Origin: Bacillus sp. (in: firmicutes)
GTDB lineage: Bacteria; Bacillota; Bacilli; Bacillales; Salisediminibacteriaceae
DNA length: 55,563 bases
Reading direction: 5' to 3'
Assembly: GCA_021208645.1 (NCBI GenBank)
Contig: JAJOJL010000033.1
Span: 1 to 55,563, forward strand
Part shown: positions 8,713 to 18,473 of the stretch, piece by piece
Numbering within the stretch: position 1 is the stretch's first letter
Layout of the letters: the number at the start of each line of letters is the position of its first letter
Position numbers and translations under genes: made by a program
The notes under the pieces: generated by a model
The model's input: the letters and a program-made list of their open reading frames with translations, nothing else
Told to the model about the DNA's origin: nothing
Database searches by the model: none

Positions 8713-9627
8713 ATGGTACACGTGAGTCCCGAGGAAAGGTATAAGAAAGTCAAATTTGGTGCTTGGGTCGGTATTATTGGTAATATTATATTAGCTGTTA
8801 TGAAGGCAATTGTGGGAATTATGGCTAACAGCCGTGCACTAGTGGCTGATGCAGCCCACTCTGCTTCCGATGTAGTTGGTTCCGTTGCTGTACTTATAGG
8901 GATAAGGGCAGCCCAGCTTCCACCAGACCGTGATCATCCATACGGCCATGGTAAAGCGGAAACAGTCACAGCTATTATCGTAGCGGTGTTACTTTTTGTA
9001 GTAGGGATAGAAATAGCCATGGGCTCCTTTAAGGCATTCTTTGAACCTATTGCTGTACCAGGGATTGCTGCTATTTATGCGGTCATTTTCTCCATTATTA
9101 TCAAAGAGTTGATGTTTCGTTATAAGATCCATTTGGGTAAAAAGTATAAGAGTGACGCATTAATTACGGATGCATGGCACCATCGCTCCGATGCGTTATC
9201 ATCTGTTGCTGCTATGATAGGGATTGGCGCCTCTATCATCGGCGGATCTATCGGTATTCCTTGGCTTGTCTATGCGGATCCTGTTGCAGGAATTTTTGTT
9301 GCGGCACTAATTATGAAGATGGCTTGGAAATTAGGTAGCGAATCGATACATAATACATTGGATCATGTTCTTCATGAAGAGGATACGAAAGAAATGTATG
9401 GAAAGGCAGCTACAGTTCCAGGTGTACGCACAATCAATGAATTATTGGCCAGAGAGCATGGTCATTATGTGATCGTTGATATTAAAATTGGTGTTGATCC
9501 AGAAATCACTGTAAAAGAAGGACATACTATTGGAAAACTGGTGAAAGAAAAATTAATGGAGGATCAATATGTACAGGATGTAAGAGTACATATTAATCCA
9601 TATGGGAAGGAGAATGAAGAAGAATGA
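8713..9627 (+). CDS. Cation diffusion facilitator (probable Mn/Zn-type efflux)
   Basis: A 304-residue CDF transporter. It has the metal-site motifs ADAAHSASDVVGS in the second membrane helix and TDAWHHRSDALSS in the fifth (HxxxD pairs), the family block DHPYGHGKAE between them, and a C-terminal cytoplasmic ferredoxin-like domain (ARE HGHYVIVDIKIGVD). The closest known relatives by pattern are the Mn exporters MneP/MneS of B. subtilis, but the metal cannot be fixed from motifs alone. It is transcribed with the overlapping LapA-domain gene. The ATG at 8713 follows a weak ACGGGTGA site. Confidence 0.9.
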   Translation: MVHVSPEERYKKVKFGAWVGIIGNIILAVMKAIVGIMANSRALVADAAHSASDVVGSVAVLIGIRAAQLPPDRDHPYGHGKAETVTAIIVAVLLFVVGIEIAMGSFKAFFEPIAVPGIAAIYAVIFSIIIKELMFRYKIHLGKKYKSDALITDAWHHRSDALSSVAAMIGIGASIIGGSIGIPWLVYADPVAGIFVAALIMKMAWKLGSESIHNTLDHVLHEEDTKEMYGKAATVPGVRTINELLAREHGHYVIVDIKIGVDPEITVKEGHTIGKLVKEKLMEDQYVQDVRVHINPYGKENEEE

Positions 9628-9950
9628 AAGGACAAGGTAATTTGATATTTGGGATTATCATTGCAATCGTTATTGCTGTTTTTGCAGTCATTAACGTGGA
9701 GCCAGTACAAGTGAATTTCTTATTTGGTCAAGGTGATTGGCCATTAGTCTTAATTATTTTAGGGTCTGTGTTAATGGGGGGAGTAATTGTTGGTAGTGTA
9801 GGAATGTATAAAATTTATCATCTCCAACAAGAATTAAAGCAATTAAGAAAGAAAGTAGGAAGTAGTCCTGCCCCAGAAAATGGAAAGCCACCGAAACAGG
9901 TTAAAGATAAAAGTGTAGGAGATAGTCCTGTTAACGAAGGAAAAAAGTAA
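9624..9950 (+). CDS. LapA-domain (DUF1049) small membrane protein, YrvD-like
   Basis: A 108-residue protein with two membrane segments (GNLIFGIIIAIVIAVFAVIN and LVLIILGSVLMGGVIVGS) and a charged, coiled-coil-prone tail (LQQELKQLRKKV). This is the LapA/YrvD architecture found just upstream of recJ in Bacillus. Its ATG overlaps the stop of the cation transporter by four bases, indicating coupled translation. Its function in Gram-positive bacteria is unknown. Confidence 0.82.
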   Translation: MKGQGNLIFGIIIAIVIAVFAVINVEPVQVNFLFGQGDWPLVLIILGSVLMGGVIVGSVGMYKIYHLQQELKQLRKKVGSSPAPENGKPPKQVKDKSVGDSPVNEGKK

Positions 9951-9972
9951 TAGAATCTATTAGACAAGCATT

Positions 9973-10023
9973 GCCACCTTTTCTGACCTTATGTATAATT
10001 ATTTGGTCAGGGGTGGTTTTTTT
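9973..10023 (+). terminator. Terminator-like hairpin overlapping the recJ ribosome site
   Basis: CCACC-TTTT-CTGACC pairs with GGTCAG-GG-GTGG and is followed by seven Ts that run straight into the recJ ATG at 10024. The 3' arm (GGGGTGG) is also the only visible ribosome site of recJ, so the hairpin both ends the upstream transcript and hides the recJ start on any read-through RNA. Confidence 0.7.
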
Positions 10024-12368
10024 ATGTTACAGTCGAAGGCACGTTGGAAAGTTTTAAAAGCAGATGAATCTATTGTTAATGTTCTGTCAAAACAATTAAA
10101 TATATCGAAGCTTGCAAGCCGCTTTTTAGCTCAGCGGGGGTTTGCGGATGTAGAAGAAGCTAGGCGTTTTCTACAGACCGATGAAACGGCCGTTCATGAT
10201 GCCTATTTATTAAAAGATATGGAAAAGGCAGTTTCTCGAATTCGAGAAGCAATTGCATCCAATGAAAATATTTTAGTTTTCGGTGATTATGATGCTGACG
10301 GTGTAACCAGTACATCCCTTATGTATTTGACATTGAGGGAGTTAGGGGCAAATGTAGGTTATTATGTACCTAACCGGTTTACAGAAGGGTATGGCCCGAA
10401 TGAACAAGCATTCCGTCATGCAAAGGAAGAGGATGTCTCTGTAATCATTACTGTTGATACTGGTATTTCCGCTGTACATGAGGCGGAAGTGGCGAGAGAG
10501 TTAGGGATTGACCTCATTATTACAGATCATCATGAACCACCACCTATAATTCCAGATGCATATGCAGTCGTTAATCCAAAGCAGGAAGACTGTCATTACC
10601 CAAATGCTAATTTAGCCGGAGTGGGGGTAGCCTTTAAGGTAGCCCATGCATTGTTAGAGCGTTTTCCAGAAGAATTTTTGGATTTGGTAGCAATGGGGAC
10701 GATTGCCGACCTTGTTCCATTGAAAGGTGAAAATCGGTATCTTGCAAAAGCAGGTATACAGGCGTTAATGGAAAAGCAGCGACCTGGAATCAAAGCCCTA
10801 TTGGATCAATGTGGAATCCAAGCACAAGACATTACGGAAGAGACAGTTGGCTTTGCTATTGGTCCCCGATTAAATGCAGCAGGGAGACTGGATTCAGCAG
10901 ATCCAGCTATCCAATTAATTCTGTCTGAAGATGAGCATGACGGAATTGAGTTGGCCCTAATTATTGATGACTTAAATAAAGAGCGTCAGCAAATTGTGAA
11001 TGATATGGCGAAGGAAGCAGAGGATCAAGTAGAAAACTATGACGACATTCCTCCTGTCATAATTGTTGGACAAGAAGGATGGAATGCAGGTGTTATCGGA
11101 ATCGTTGCCAGCAGATTAGTAGAAAAGTATTATCGGCCGACAATTGTCCTGAGCCTTGATAGTAGTACGGGACTTGCTAAAGGGTCTGCAAGAAGTATAG
11201 AAGGGTTTGACATGTTCCAGTCATTGTCACAATGCCGCCAGTGGTTGCCTCATTTCGGTGGACATCCAATGGCTGCTGGATTAACGATGAAGATAGAGCA
11301 TATTGAACGATTACAGGAGAAATTAAGTGAAATAGCTTTGGAGACTCTATCAGAGGAAGAGTGGCAACGATCCATTTCTGTAGACCTAACTGTTCAGTTA
11401 GAAGAAGTATCGATTCATTCCATTGGAGAACTCCAACAAATGTCTCCCTTTGGTGTTGGAAACCCTGCACCAAAAGTAATGCTCGATCAAGTTGAATTTA
11501 CGTCTGTTAAAAAAATTGGCGCAATGGAAGATCATTAAAAGTGAGTATTAAACATGGGGATGCCATATTAGATGGGATCGGTTTTAGAATGGGAGATAAG
11601 TATTCAGAAATTGCCCCATTGTCAAAGGCATCTTTAGTTGGTCAGCTTTCTATCAATGAGTGGAATGGACATTCTAAACCACAGCTAATCATTGAAGACA
11701 TGAAAGTAGATGAATGGCAGTTGTTTGATTATCGTGGTGAAAATGACCCCGTTAGAAGACTAAACTTGTTCAGCCATCAAGAAATGGATGTGATCCTTTT
11801 CCGAAAGGAATCAGAGGGATTAATAAAACAGATACCAAGTAATTGGTATGTCCATCGATTCCAAGAGGTGAATATTTCTAACTTGGAATTGCATAATAAG
11901 AACGTAGTTTTCCTTGATTTGCCTGAAAGTAAGGAACAATTTAAACAAATATTAGGTTTGGCTAGACCGAGCAGAGTTTATCTATGTTTTTATCATGAAA
12001 AAGATCACTTCTTTGAAATGATGCCAACAAGGGAGCACTTTAAATGGTTTTATGCATTCATTTATAAACGAAAACTGTTTGACCTAAATCGCCATGCTGG
12101 GGATCTTGCAAAGCATAAAGGTTGGACAAAAGAGGCTGTTCATTTTATTTGTCAGGTGTTTTTTGATTTGGATTTTGTTAAAATAAACAATGGTGTTGTT
12201 ACGTTGGTAGATAGCCCGGCGAAAAAGGATTTAACAGAATCAGTTACTTACCGCCAACAAGTCGAGCAGTCGGAGATGGAAAATGAATTATATTACTCTT
12301 CTTATGAAGAGGTAAAAGCATGGATAGATCAAAACATGCCAGAGACAAACTTAGTGGAAATTTATTAA
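10024..12368 (+). CDS. recJ: Single-stranded-DNA exonuclease RecJ (frameshift near 11535)
   Basis: RecJ degrades single-stranded DNA 5'-3' in recombination and mismatch repair. DHH-family motifs are present: VFGDYDADGVTSTS near residue 80, LIITDHHE near residue 165, GPRLNAAGRLD, and the DHHA1 signature GGHPMAAGLTM. The second frame holds the end of the OB domain and the Firmicute-specific C-terminal RecJ_C domain. Adding one T near 11535 gives GAMEDHLKVSIKHGDAILDG and a protein of about 781 residues, equal to the B. subtilis length. The start MLQSKARW at 10024 matches the family; an upstream in-frame ATG at 9991 lies in the terminator stem. It is followed by apt as in B. subtilis. Confidence 0.94.
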
Positions 12369-12454
12369 TACAACTAAGTAAGGGGTAATCAGAAGGTAGG
12401 ACTGTTTACTCCTCTCATACATAAAAAAATCGTAGATAAACTAGGAGGATTATA

Positions 12455-12967
12455 ATGGATTACAAACAGTATATTACCGTTGTTCCAGATTTCCCAAAAG
12501 AAGGTATTAAATTTAAAGACATTACAACACTTATGGAAAATGGCGAAGTATACAAAAAGGCCGTTGATGAAATGGCTGAGTTCGCAAAAGAAAAGGAAAT
12601 TGATATAGTTGTAGGTCCAGAGGCAAGAGGATTCGTTGTAGGTTGTCCCATCGCCTACGCATTAGGCTTAGGATTTGTGCCTGTTCGTAAGGCTGGTAAG
12701 CTTCCTCGTGAAGTAATTGAAGTTGACTACGGGTTAGAATACGGTAAAGATTCATTAAACCTTCATAAAGGTTCTATTAAGCCTGGGCAACGTGTATTAA
12801 TTACAGATGATTTACTGGCTACAGGCGGTACGATAGAAGCAACGATTCAAATGGTTGAAAAATCAGGCGGCGTTGTTGCAGGTATTGTATTTATGATTGA
12901 ATTGAGTTATTTGAACGGTAGAGAAAAATTAAAGAATTACGATGTTTACTCGTTGATGACTTATTAA
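12455..12967 (+). CDS. apt: Adenine phosphoribosyltransferase
   Basis: A 170-residue enzyme that salvages adenine with PRPP to give AMP. The PRPP-binding loop [14 protein letters not shown] is present near residues 113-126, and the PEARGF and [12 protein letters not shown] segments are typical of Apt. The start has AGGAGG eight bases upstream. The frame is intact and the length is that of the family. Confidence 0.97.
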   Translation: MDYKQYITVVPDFPKEGIKFKDITTLMENGEVYKKAVDEMAEFAKEKEIDIVVGPEARGFVVGCPIAYALGLGFVPVRKAGKLPREVIEVDYGLEYGKDSLNLHKGSIKPGQRVLITDDLLATGGTIEATIQMVEKSGGVVAGIVFMIELSYLNGREKLKNYDVYSLMTY

Positions 12968-12986
12968 ATAAAATAGTCAATGTTGG

Positions 12987-13020
12987 ACCCATGGGAGCAA
13001 TGAGCTCTCATGGGTTTTCT
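12987..13020 (+). terminator. Terminator of apt
   Basis: ACCCATGGGAGC pairs with GCTCTCATGGGT (one mismatch) followed by a short T run. Confidence 0.8.
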
Positions 13021-13142
13021 GTTAGAAAACGGTATGAATGAAGAGGCAATCATTGCCCCCTAAAATATTTGCGCAAGAATAGATTCTGTAATATACTATT
13101 TTCATTATGCTTTTCTGAAAAATATGTTATTATAAACTAAAA

Positions 13143-13171
13143 GTCTTTTCCATGGAAGAGACCCTTTTTTT
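13143..13171 (+). terminator. Second hairpin with T7 tail between apt and relA
   Basis: GTCTTTTCCATGGAAGAGAC is a near-perfect palindrome with a CCC and seven Ts after it. It lies 125 bases beyond the apt terminator and 60 bases before the repeat element; it could be a backup terminator or the end of an unseen small RNA. Confidence 0.5.
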
Positions 13172-13233
13172 ATCAACCTATTCGACAAATTTTTTATCAT
13201 AAACCGTATGCATAAATTATACTAGTAATTAAA

Positions 13234-13613
13234 AGAGTCTGTTCAAAACAACCATGGCTTTACAGCCACCACCATAAAAGGAAACTATAAATAAGTAGTT
13301 GATTTCCGCTACAGGCACTCCCTTTCCGCGGGAGGTTGTGGAGCCTCCTCGGCTGTTCTGTCTCTGCCTCTGCTAGCATCGCTTCGATGCTGCATACGTC
13401 GAGACAACTCGAAGCATTTGCGTGAAGTAAACGCTCGTGCCTGAGGTGTCTCCCCTTAACCTCTTTTCCCGCAGGACTCTGAGATGCTCCCTCGAGTCTG
13501 CCCACGCACGAAGAAAATGTGAAGCATTTTCGAGGAGTGTCGTGCCTTACGCTGAAATCAACTTTATTAACCATAGTTTCTGTATAAAAAACCGAACTAT
13601 TTGAACAGATTCT
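13234..13613. repeat. MITE-like dispersed element, copy B, with 14-bp terminal inverted repeats
   Basis: The ends AGAGTCTGTTCAAA (13234-13247) and TTTGAACAGATTCT (13600-13613) are inverted repeats with one mismatch. Inside lie G+C-rich blocks (CTTTCCGCGGGAGG, GAGCCTCCTCGG, ATCGCTTCGATGCTG). The first 65 bases inside the left end are identical to copy A. The element fills most of the apt-relA gap and carries no convincing gene; the 133-codon open frame over it is not protein-like. Miniature transposon behaviour is inferred from the inverted ends only; I could not find a target duplication. Confidence 0.78.
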
Positions 13614-13646
13614 AAATTGAAAAAGACTGGATGTTAAGGTGATCCC

Positions 13647-15829
13647 ATGACAAGCGAACAAGTATTAGTAAAAGCAAGTGAATATTTATCGGAAAAGGAC
13701 GTGGCTTTTTTACAAAAAGCTTACGATATGGCGGAGTATGCCCATAAAGAGCAATTCCGCAAGTCCGGAGAACCGTATATTTGGCATCCAGTGCAAGTAG
13801 CCAGTATTTTAGTTGATTTAGGCATGGATCCTTATACAATCGCTGCTGCTTTCCTTCATGATGTGGTCGAAGATACAGACATACCTTTGGCTGAAATAGA
13901 GGAAAAGTTTGGCAAGGAAGTGGCGATGCTCGTAGATGGCGTTACGAAGTTGGGCAAGATTAAATATAAATCCAAAGAAGAGCAACAGGCAGAGAATCAC
14001 CGGAAGATGTTTGTGGCAATGGCGAAAGATATCCGTGTCATTTTAATTAAACTAGCGGATAGACTTCATAATATGCGTACGCTCAAACACCTACCTCCGG
14101 AGAAACAGCGTCGCATTGCTAACGAGACGTTAGAAATTTTTGCACCTTTAGCCCACCGTTTAGGTATTTCCAAAATAAAGTGGGAGCTTGAAGACACGGC
14201 TCTTCGCTATTTAAACCCACAGCAATACTACCGTATTGTCAACCTGATGAAAAAGAAACGTGCCGAGCGAGAAGAATACATTGAAGAAGTTCAGGAAAAA
14301 ATTAAGGAACGCCTAAAAGCTGTCAATGTGAGAGCAGAAATACACGGTCGTGCAAAACATATATACAGTATTTATCGTAAGATGGCCCTGCAAAACAAAC
14401 AGTTCAACGAAATCTATGATTTGTTGGCAGTCAGGATAATTGTAGAGAGTATTAAAGACTGTTATGCCGTATTGGGGATCATTCATACTCATTGGAAGCC
14501 TATGCCTGGCCGTTTTAAAGACTATATCGCCATGCCAAAAGCAAATATGTATCAATCCCTCCATACAACTGTTATCGGTCCGAAAGGTGATCCTTTAGAA
14601 GTGCAGATCCGCTCAGAGGATATGCATAAGGTTGCGGAATTTGGGGTTGCTGCCCATTGGGCTTATAAAGAAGGGAAGACCGTAAAAGATGCTGAGTCGT
14701 TGGAGACAAAAATGACTTGGTTTAGGGAAATTCTTGAATGGCAAAATGATACGAACGATGCCCAGGAATTTATGGAATCGTTAAAAATAGATTTATTTTC
14801 AGATATGGTGTTTGTTTTTACTCCAAAAGGTGATGTTATTGAACTTCCAAAGGGCTCTGTTCCCCTTGATTTCGCATTCCGTATCCACACAGAGGTTGGT
14901 AACCGCTGTATCGGGGCAAAGGTGAACGGGAAAATGGTTCCATTGGATCACGCTCTGCAAACAGGAGATATTGTAGAAGTTCTTACTTCCAAGCATTCCT
15001 ATGGTCCAAGCAAGGACTGGCTCAAAATTACACAAAGTTCCCACGCGAAAAATAAAATTCGCCAATGGTTCAAAAAAAGAACGCAGGGAAGAAAATGTGG
15101 AAAAGGGCAGGGAAATGGTGGAAAAGGAAATTGAAAAGAAAGGTTACCCTATCAAAGACGTTATGAAGACAGAAAACATTGAGCGGGTAACGAACAAATT
15201 CAATTTTACTGGGGAAGAAGATATGTATGCAGCAGTCGGTTACGGCGGAATTACGGCTGCACAGATTGTTACGCGACTAACGGATAATATACGTAAACAA
15301 CAGGATGAAGAGCAGGAAAACTTAACATTAAAAGATGCGGTTCATGAGCTTAAACCTTTCGATTCAACGAAAAAAAACAAACATAGGTGTACGAGTGAAG
15401 GGTATAGATAATCTCCTTATCCGACTGTCTCGTTGCTGTAACCCAGTGCCTGGTGATGACATTGTTGGGTATATTACAAAAGGGCGGGGAGTATCCATAC
15501 ACCGCCACGACTGTCCAAACATTAATACGGACGAGGCAAAAACAAGACTTCTTCCCGTTGAATGGGAAGGAGATCAGCAGCAAACGAAAAATTATAATGT
15601 AGATATTGAAATTAACGGCTATGATCGACGGGGCTTGTTAAATGAAGTACTCCAAGCAGTCGCAGAAACGAAGACGAATATCAACGCCGTTTCAGGTAGA
15701 TCAGATAAAAACAAGATGGCCACCATTCATATGACCATCTCTATTCAAAACGTAGCTCATCTACAAAGAGTTGTGGAACGAATTAAGCAAATTTCTGATA
15801 TTTATTCTGTCCGCAGAATCATGCATTAA
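13647..15829 (+). CDS. relA: Bifunctional (p)ppGpp synthetase/hydrolase RelA (two frame breaks)
   Basis: The protein makes and degrades the stringent alarmone (p)ppGpp. In order it has an HD hydrolase domain ([12 protein letters not shown] near residues 68-79, [12 protein letters not shown]), a synthetase domain ([26 protein letters not shown]), a TGS domain, a zinc-finger-like stretch with [12 protein letters not shown], and a C-terminal ACT domain. The frame breaks at A7 15072-15078 and A8 15370-15377. Removing one A at each gives [12 protein letters not shown] and [13 protein letters not shown] and a protein of about 727 residues, the family length. The catalytic half is intact. The dtd gene follows after 22 bases, as in B. 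subtilis. Confidence 0.95.
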
Positions 15830-15851
15830 CCGCTGGAAAAGAGGGAATATC

Positions 15852-16292
15852 ATGCGTGTCGTTGTTCAACGTTCATTAGCCGCGAAAGTAACCGTTGCAG
15901 GCGAAACAACTGGAGAAATTGAGCAAGGTTTCGTTCTATTAGTGGGAATTACCCATGATGATACGGAAAAAGATGTCCAGTTCTTAGCTGAAAAACTAGC
16001 GAATTTACGAATTTTTGAAGATGAAAACGATAAATTAAATTTATCCATTAAGGATGTTGGCGGTGAAATTCTCTCTATATCCCAGTTTACTTTGTATGGT
16101 GATTGTCGAAAGGGAAGAAGGCCAAACTTTATGGATGCTGCTAAGCCAGCACAGGCAGAGCAGTTGTATAACCGGTTTAATGATGCCCTAAGGGAACAAG
16201 GTCTCACAGTAGAAACAGGCATATTTGGTGAAATGATGGACGTAACCTTCACTAATCATGGTCCTGTTACCCTTATTGTGGAAAGTAAATAG
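15852..16292 (+). CDS. dtd: D-aminoacyl-tRNA deacylase
   Basis: A 146-residue enzyme that hydrolyses D-amino acids mischarged onto tRNA. Both active-site signatures are present: [15 protein letters not shown] near residue 80 and [12 protein letters not shown] at the C-terminus. The ATG at 15852 follows GAGGGA. The frame is intact and probably cotranscribed with relA. Confidence 0.96.
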   Translation: MRVVVQRSLAAKVTVAGETTGEIEQGFVLLVGITHDDTEKDVQFLAEKLANLRIFEDENDKLNLSIKDVGGEILSISQFTLYGDCRKGRRPNFMDAAKPAQAEQLYNRFNDALREQGLTVETGIFGEMMDVTFTNHGPVTLIVESK

Positions 16293-16398
16293 TCATTGGT
16301 CCAAATGAGATTAAAAGAAACTTAATTAAATATAATTTTATAGGAGTATCTTCTCCCTTTTTCGGTCAAACTGATAGAAAAAGTGGAGGGATGCATCA

Positions 16399-16575
16399 AT
16401 GAGATCAGGACACCAACAAGATCGTTTCACAAGCCCAAATGCAAAATTAATGGGAGTAAACCTACATCGTTTCGCTCAGTTGGAAGAAAACGCTGATAAC
16501 TATGAAATTGCTACTGAATTTGGCTTGTCATTAAGGGAAGTTAAAGCTTTAAAAAAACAGATTGAACGAAATTAA
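16399..16575 (+). CDS. Small helix-turn-helix-like protein of 58 residues
   Basis: A short gene with a good GGAGGG site before ATG. The second half, NYEIATEFGLSLREVKALKK, resembles a helix-turn-helix segment like those at the end of sigma factors. It lies between dtd and the hisS leader. I do not recognise a characterised family; a small DNA-binding or RNA-polymerase-associated role is only a guess. Confidence 0.65.
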   Translation: MRSGHQQDRFTSPNAKLMGVNLHRFAQLEENADNYEIATEFGLSLREVKALKKQIERN

Positions 16576-16598
16576 TGAAAAAACTTTTTAATTAAACA

Positions 16599-16627
16599 TT
16601 GACATCATCGCCTCTAATGCGTATGAT
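16599..16627 (+). promoter_or_regulatory. Sigma-A promoter of the hisS-aspS T-box transcript
   Basis: TTGACA (16599-16604), a 17-base spacer and TATGAT (16622-16627), about 40 bases before the first T-box stem. Confidence 0.85.
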
Positions 16628-16664
16628 AGAAAAAAATTCATCCTACATTACCAATGAGGGAGAA

Positions 16665-16914
16665 TAGTAGTGGAGACACGCCGTGAACAGAGAGAAAGTG
16701 CCATTGGCTGCAAGCACTTTTCCATGGACCTTCATGAATGAACACTCCTTAGGTATTTCTCTGAAAGAGCCCATAGCTTTACTAGGAGAAATCGTCTCAT
16801 CAGGCGTTAACTGATAAAGCGGAAGCATCCGTATATGTTTAGATGCTTCAACTAGGGTGGTACCACGGGAATTAAGCTCTCGTCCCTGACTTTGTTCAGG
16901 GGCGGGAGTTTTTT
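16665..16914 (+). promoter_or_regulatory. T-box riboswitch of hisS-aspS
   Basis: The diagnostic T-box sequence AGGGTGGTACCACGG is at 16854-16868. It is followed by a rho-independent terminator (CTCTCGTCCCTGA pairing with TCAGGGGCGGGAG, 16877-16908, then six Ts). The leader upstream can form stem I, and the sequence GAACAC at 16740-16745 contains the histidine codon CAC (16743-16745) in the place expected for the specifier. Uncharged tRNA-His is expected to stabilise the antiterminator and switch on hisS and aspS. AAC is an overlapping alternative reading. Confidence 0.92.
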
Positions 16915-16929
16915 GTATTTCCATTTTTA

Positions 16930-17102
16930 CATATTGATTGAAATCAACCCTTATGGGTTCATTCGCTGCGACCCACTCCTTTCCGCGGGTGTTCTGACGA
17001 GCCTCCACGAGCTTTGCTCTGTGGGGTCTCGTCTAGACCATATTCCCGCTGGAGTGTCGTGGGTCTCCGCTCATTCACCTAGGCTAAAAATATTTTCATG
17101 CT
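16930..17102. repeat. Dispersed repeat element, copy C, between T-box and hisS
   Basis: The segment contains the family blocks CCTTTCCGCGGG, GACGAGCCTCC, CCCGCTGGAGT and GGGTCTCCGCTCA in the order seen in copy B but strongly diverged and shorter. It lies in the untranslated region after the T-box terminator and before the hisS ribosome site. Confidence 0.65.
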
Positions 17103-17181
17103 CCATGGTACAAAATTAAGTATCCCTGGGGTCTAGCAAAATAAATAATTTGTTTTTATAAGTTAAGAGGAGGAAGAGGCA

Positions 17182-18456
17182 ATGAATTTTAAAGTTCCAC
17201 GAGGGACGCAAGATATCCTGCCAGACCAGTCAGCCAAGTGGCAGTATATTGAGGAGAAGGCTCATGACTTGTGCCGTAGATACAATTATAAAGAAATTCG
17301 CACGCCTATTTTTGAACAAACAGAATTGTTTGCGCGTGGGGTCGGTGATACAACGGATATCGTTCAGAAAGAGATGTACACCTTTACAGATAGGGGAGGT
17401 AGAAGCCTAACGCTCCGTCCTGAAGGAACAGCAGCGGCAGTGCGATCTTTTGTAGAAAACAAAATGCACGGGCTTCCAGATCAACCTATGAAATTGTATT
17501 ACATTGGTCCAATGTTTCGATATGAGCGGCCACAATCAGGGAGAATGCGTCAATTTGTCCAATTTGGGGTTGAAGCAATGGGAAGTGACGATCCAGCTAT
17601 TGATGCAGAAGTTATTGCCCTGGTGATGGATTTTTACAGTGAGTTAGGCTTGAAGAATTTAAAATTAATCATCAATAGTCTAGGAGACAAGGAAAGCCGA
17701 AACGCTCACCGAGAGGCATTAATTAATCACTTTAAGCCAAGAATCACGGAGTTTTGTGATGATTGTCAGAAACGTCTCGAGAAAAATCCTTTGCGTATAT
17801 TAGATTGCAAGCAAGATAGGGATCATGAACTAATGAATTCTGCACCGTCGATTCTTGAGTACTTGAATGAAGAATCGAAAGACTACTTTTCTACAGTTCA
17901 ACACTTCCTTACGGATATGGCTATACCATTTGAAGTGGACGCCACATTGGTTCGAGGTTTAGATTATTATAATAACACGGCTTTTGAAGTAATGATTGAT
18001 GGGGATGGCTTTGGAGCTATTACTACCTTGTGCGGTGGTGGCAGGTACAATGGCTTAGTAGAAGAAATAGGTGGTCCTACAACCCCTGGAATCGGTTTTG
18101 CATTAAGCATTGAACGACTTCTTATGGCATTAGAAACTCAAGGAGTTTCCTTACCCGTACAAGAGGGTCTTGATGCCTATTTAATTGTAATGGGTGATGA
18201 GCCTAAAAAACGTGCACCAAAGCTCGTTCATGAGCTGAGGTCTAATGGAATTACGGTGGATACAGATTATTTAAACAAGAAGATGAAGGGGCAAATAAAA
18301 GCAGCAGACCGACAAGGTGCCTCGTTTGCCATTATTATTGGTGAAGATGAAATTGCCAATGAAACGGCAGTTATCAAAACATTGGCAACTGGGCACCAGG
18401 AAAGCGTTGCTTTTGACAGCATTTCTAAATACATTCAATCCAAGTTAGGGGAATAG
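17182..18456 (+). CDS. hisS: Histidyl-tRNA synthetase
   Basis: A 424-residue class II synthetase that charges tRNA-His. Class II motifs are visible: SLTLRPEGTAAAVR, FRYERPQSGRMRQFVQFGVE, the histidine loop LVRGLDYYNNTAFEV, CGGGRYNGLVEE and motif 3 GIGFALSIERL, followed by an anticodon-binding domain (KKMKGQIKAADRQGA). AGGAGGAAGAGG precedes the ATG. The frame is intact. aspS follows after 17 bases, so both are read from the T-box promoter. Confidence 0.97.
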   Translation: MNFKVPRGTQDILPDQSAKWQYIEEKAHDLCRRYNYKEIRTPIFEQTELFARGVGDTTDIVQKEMYTFTDRGGRSLTLRPEGTAAAVRSFVENKMHGLPDQPMKLYYIGPMFRYERPQSGRMRQFVQFGVEAMGSDDPAIDAEVIALVMDFYSELGLKNLKLIINSLGDKESRNAHREALINHFKPRITEFCDDCQKRLEKNPLRILDCKQDRDHELMNSAPSILEYLNEESKDYFSTVQHFLTDMAIPFEVDATLVRGLDYYNNTAFEVMIDGDGFGAITTLCGGGRYNGLVEEIGGPTTPGIGFALSIERLLMALETQGVSLPVQEGLDAYLIVMGDEPKKRAPKLVHELRSNGITVDTDYLNKKMKGQIKAADRQGASFAIIIGEDEIANETAVIKTLATGHQESVAFDSISKYIQSKLGE

Positions 18457-18473
18457 AGAAAGGGGTCTTATAA

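Noticed and set aside
13260-13661. 133-codon minus-strand frame over the dispersed element
   Set aside because: It covers the inverted-end element, lacks a ribosome site, has unnatural composition and overlaps the relA start.
15072-15377. Programmed frameshifting in relA
   Set aside because: Two +1 corrections at plain A runs, similar breaks in many unrelated genes and no stimulatory structure favour sequence error.
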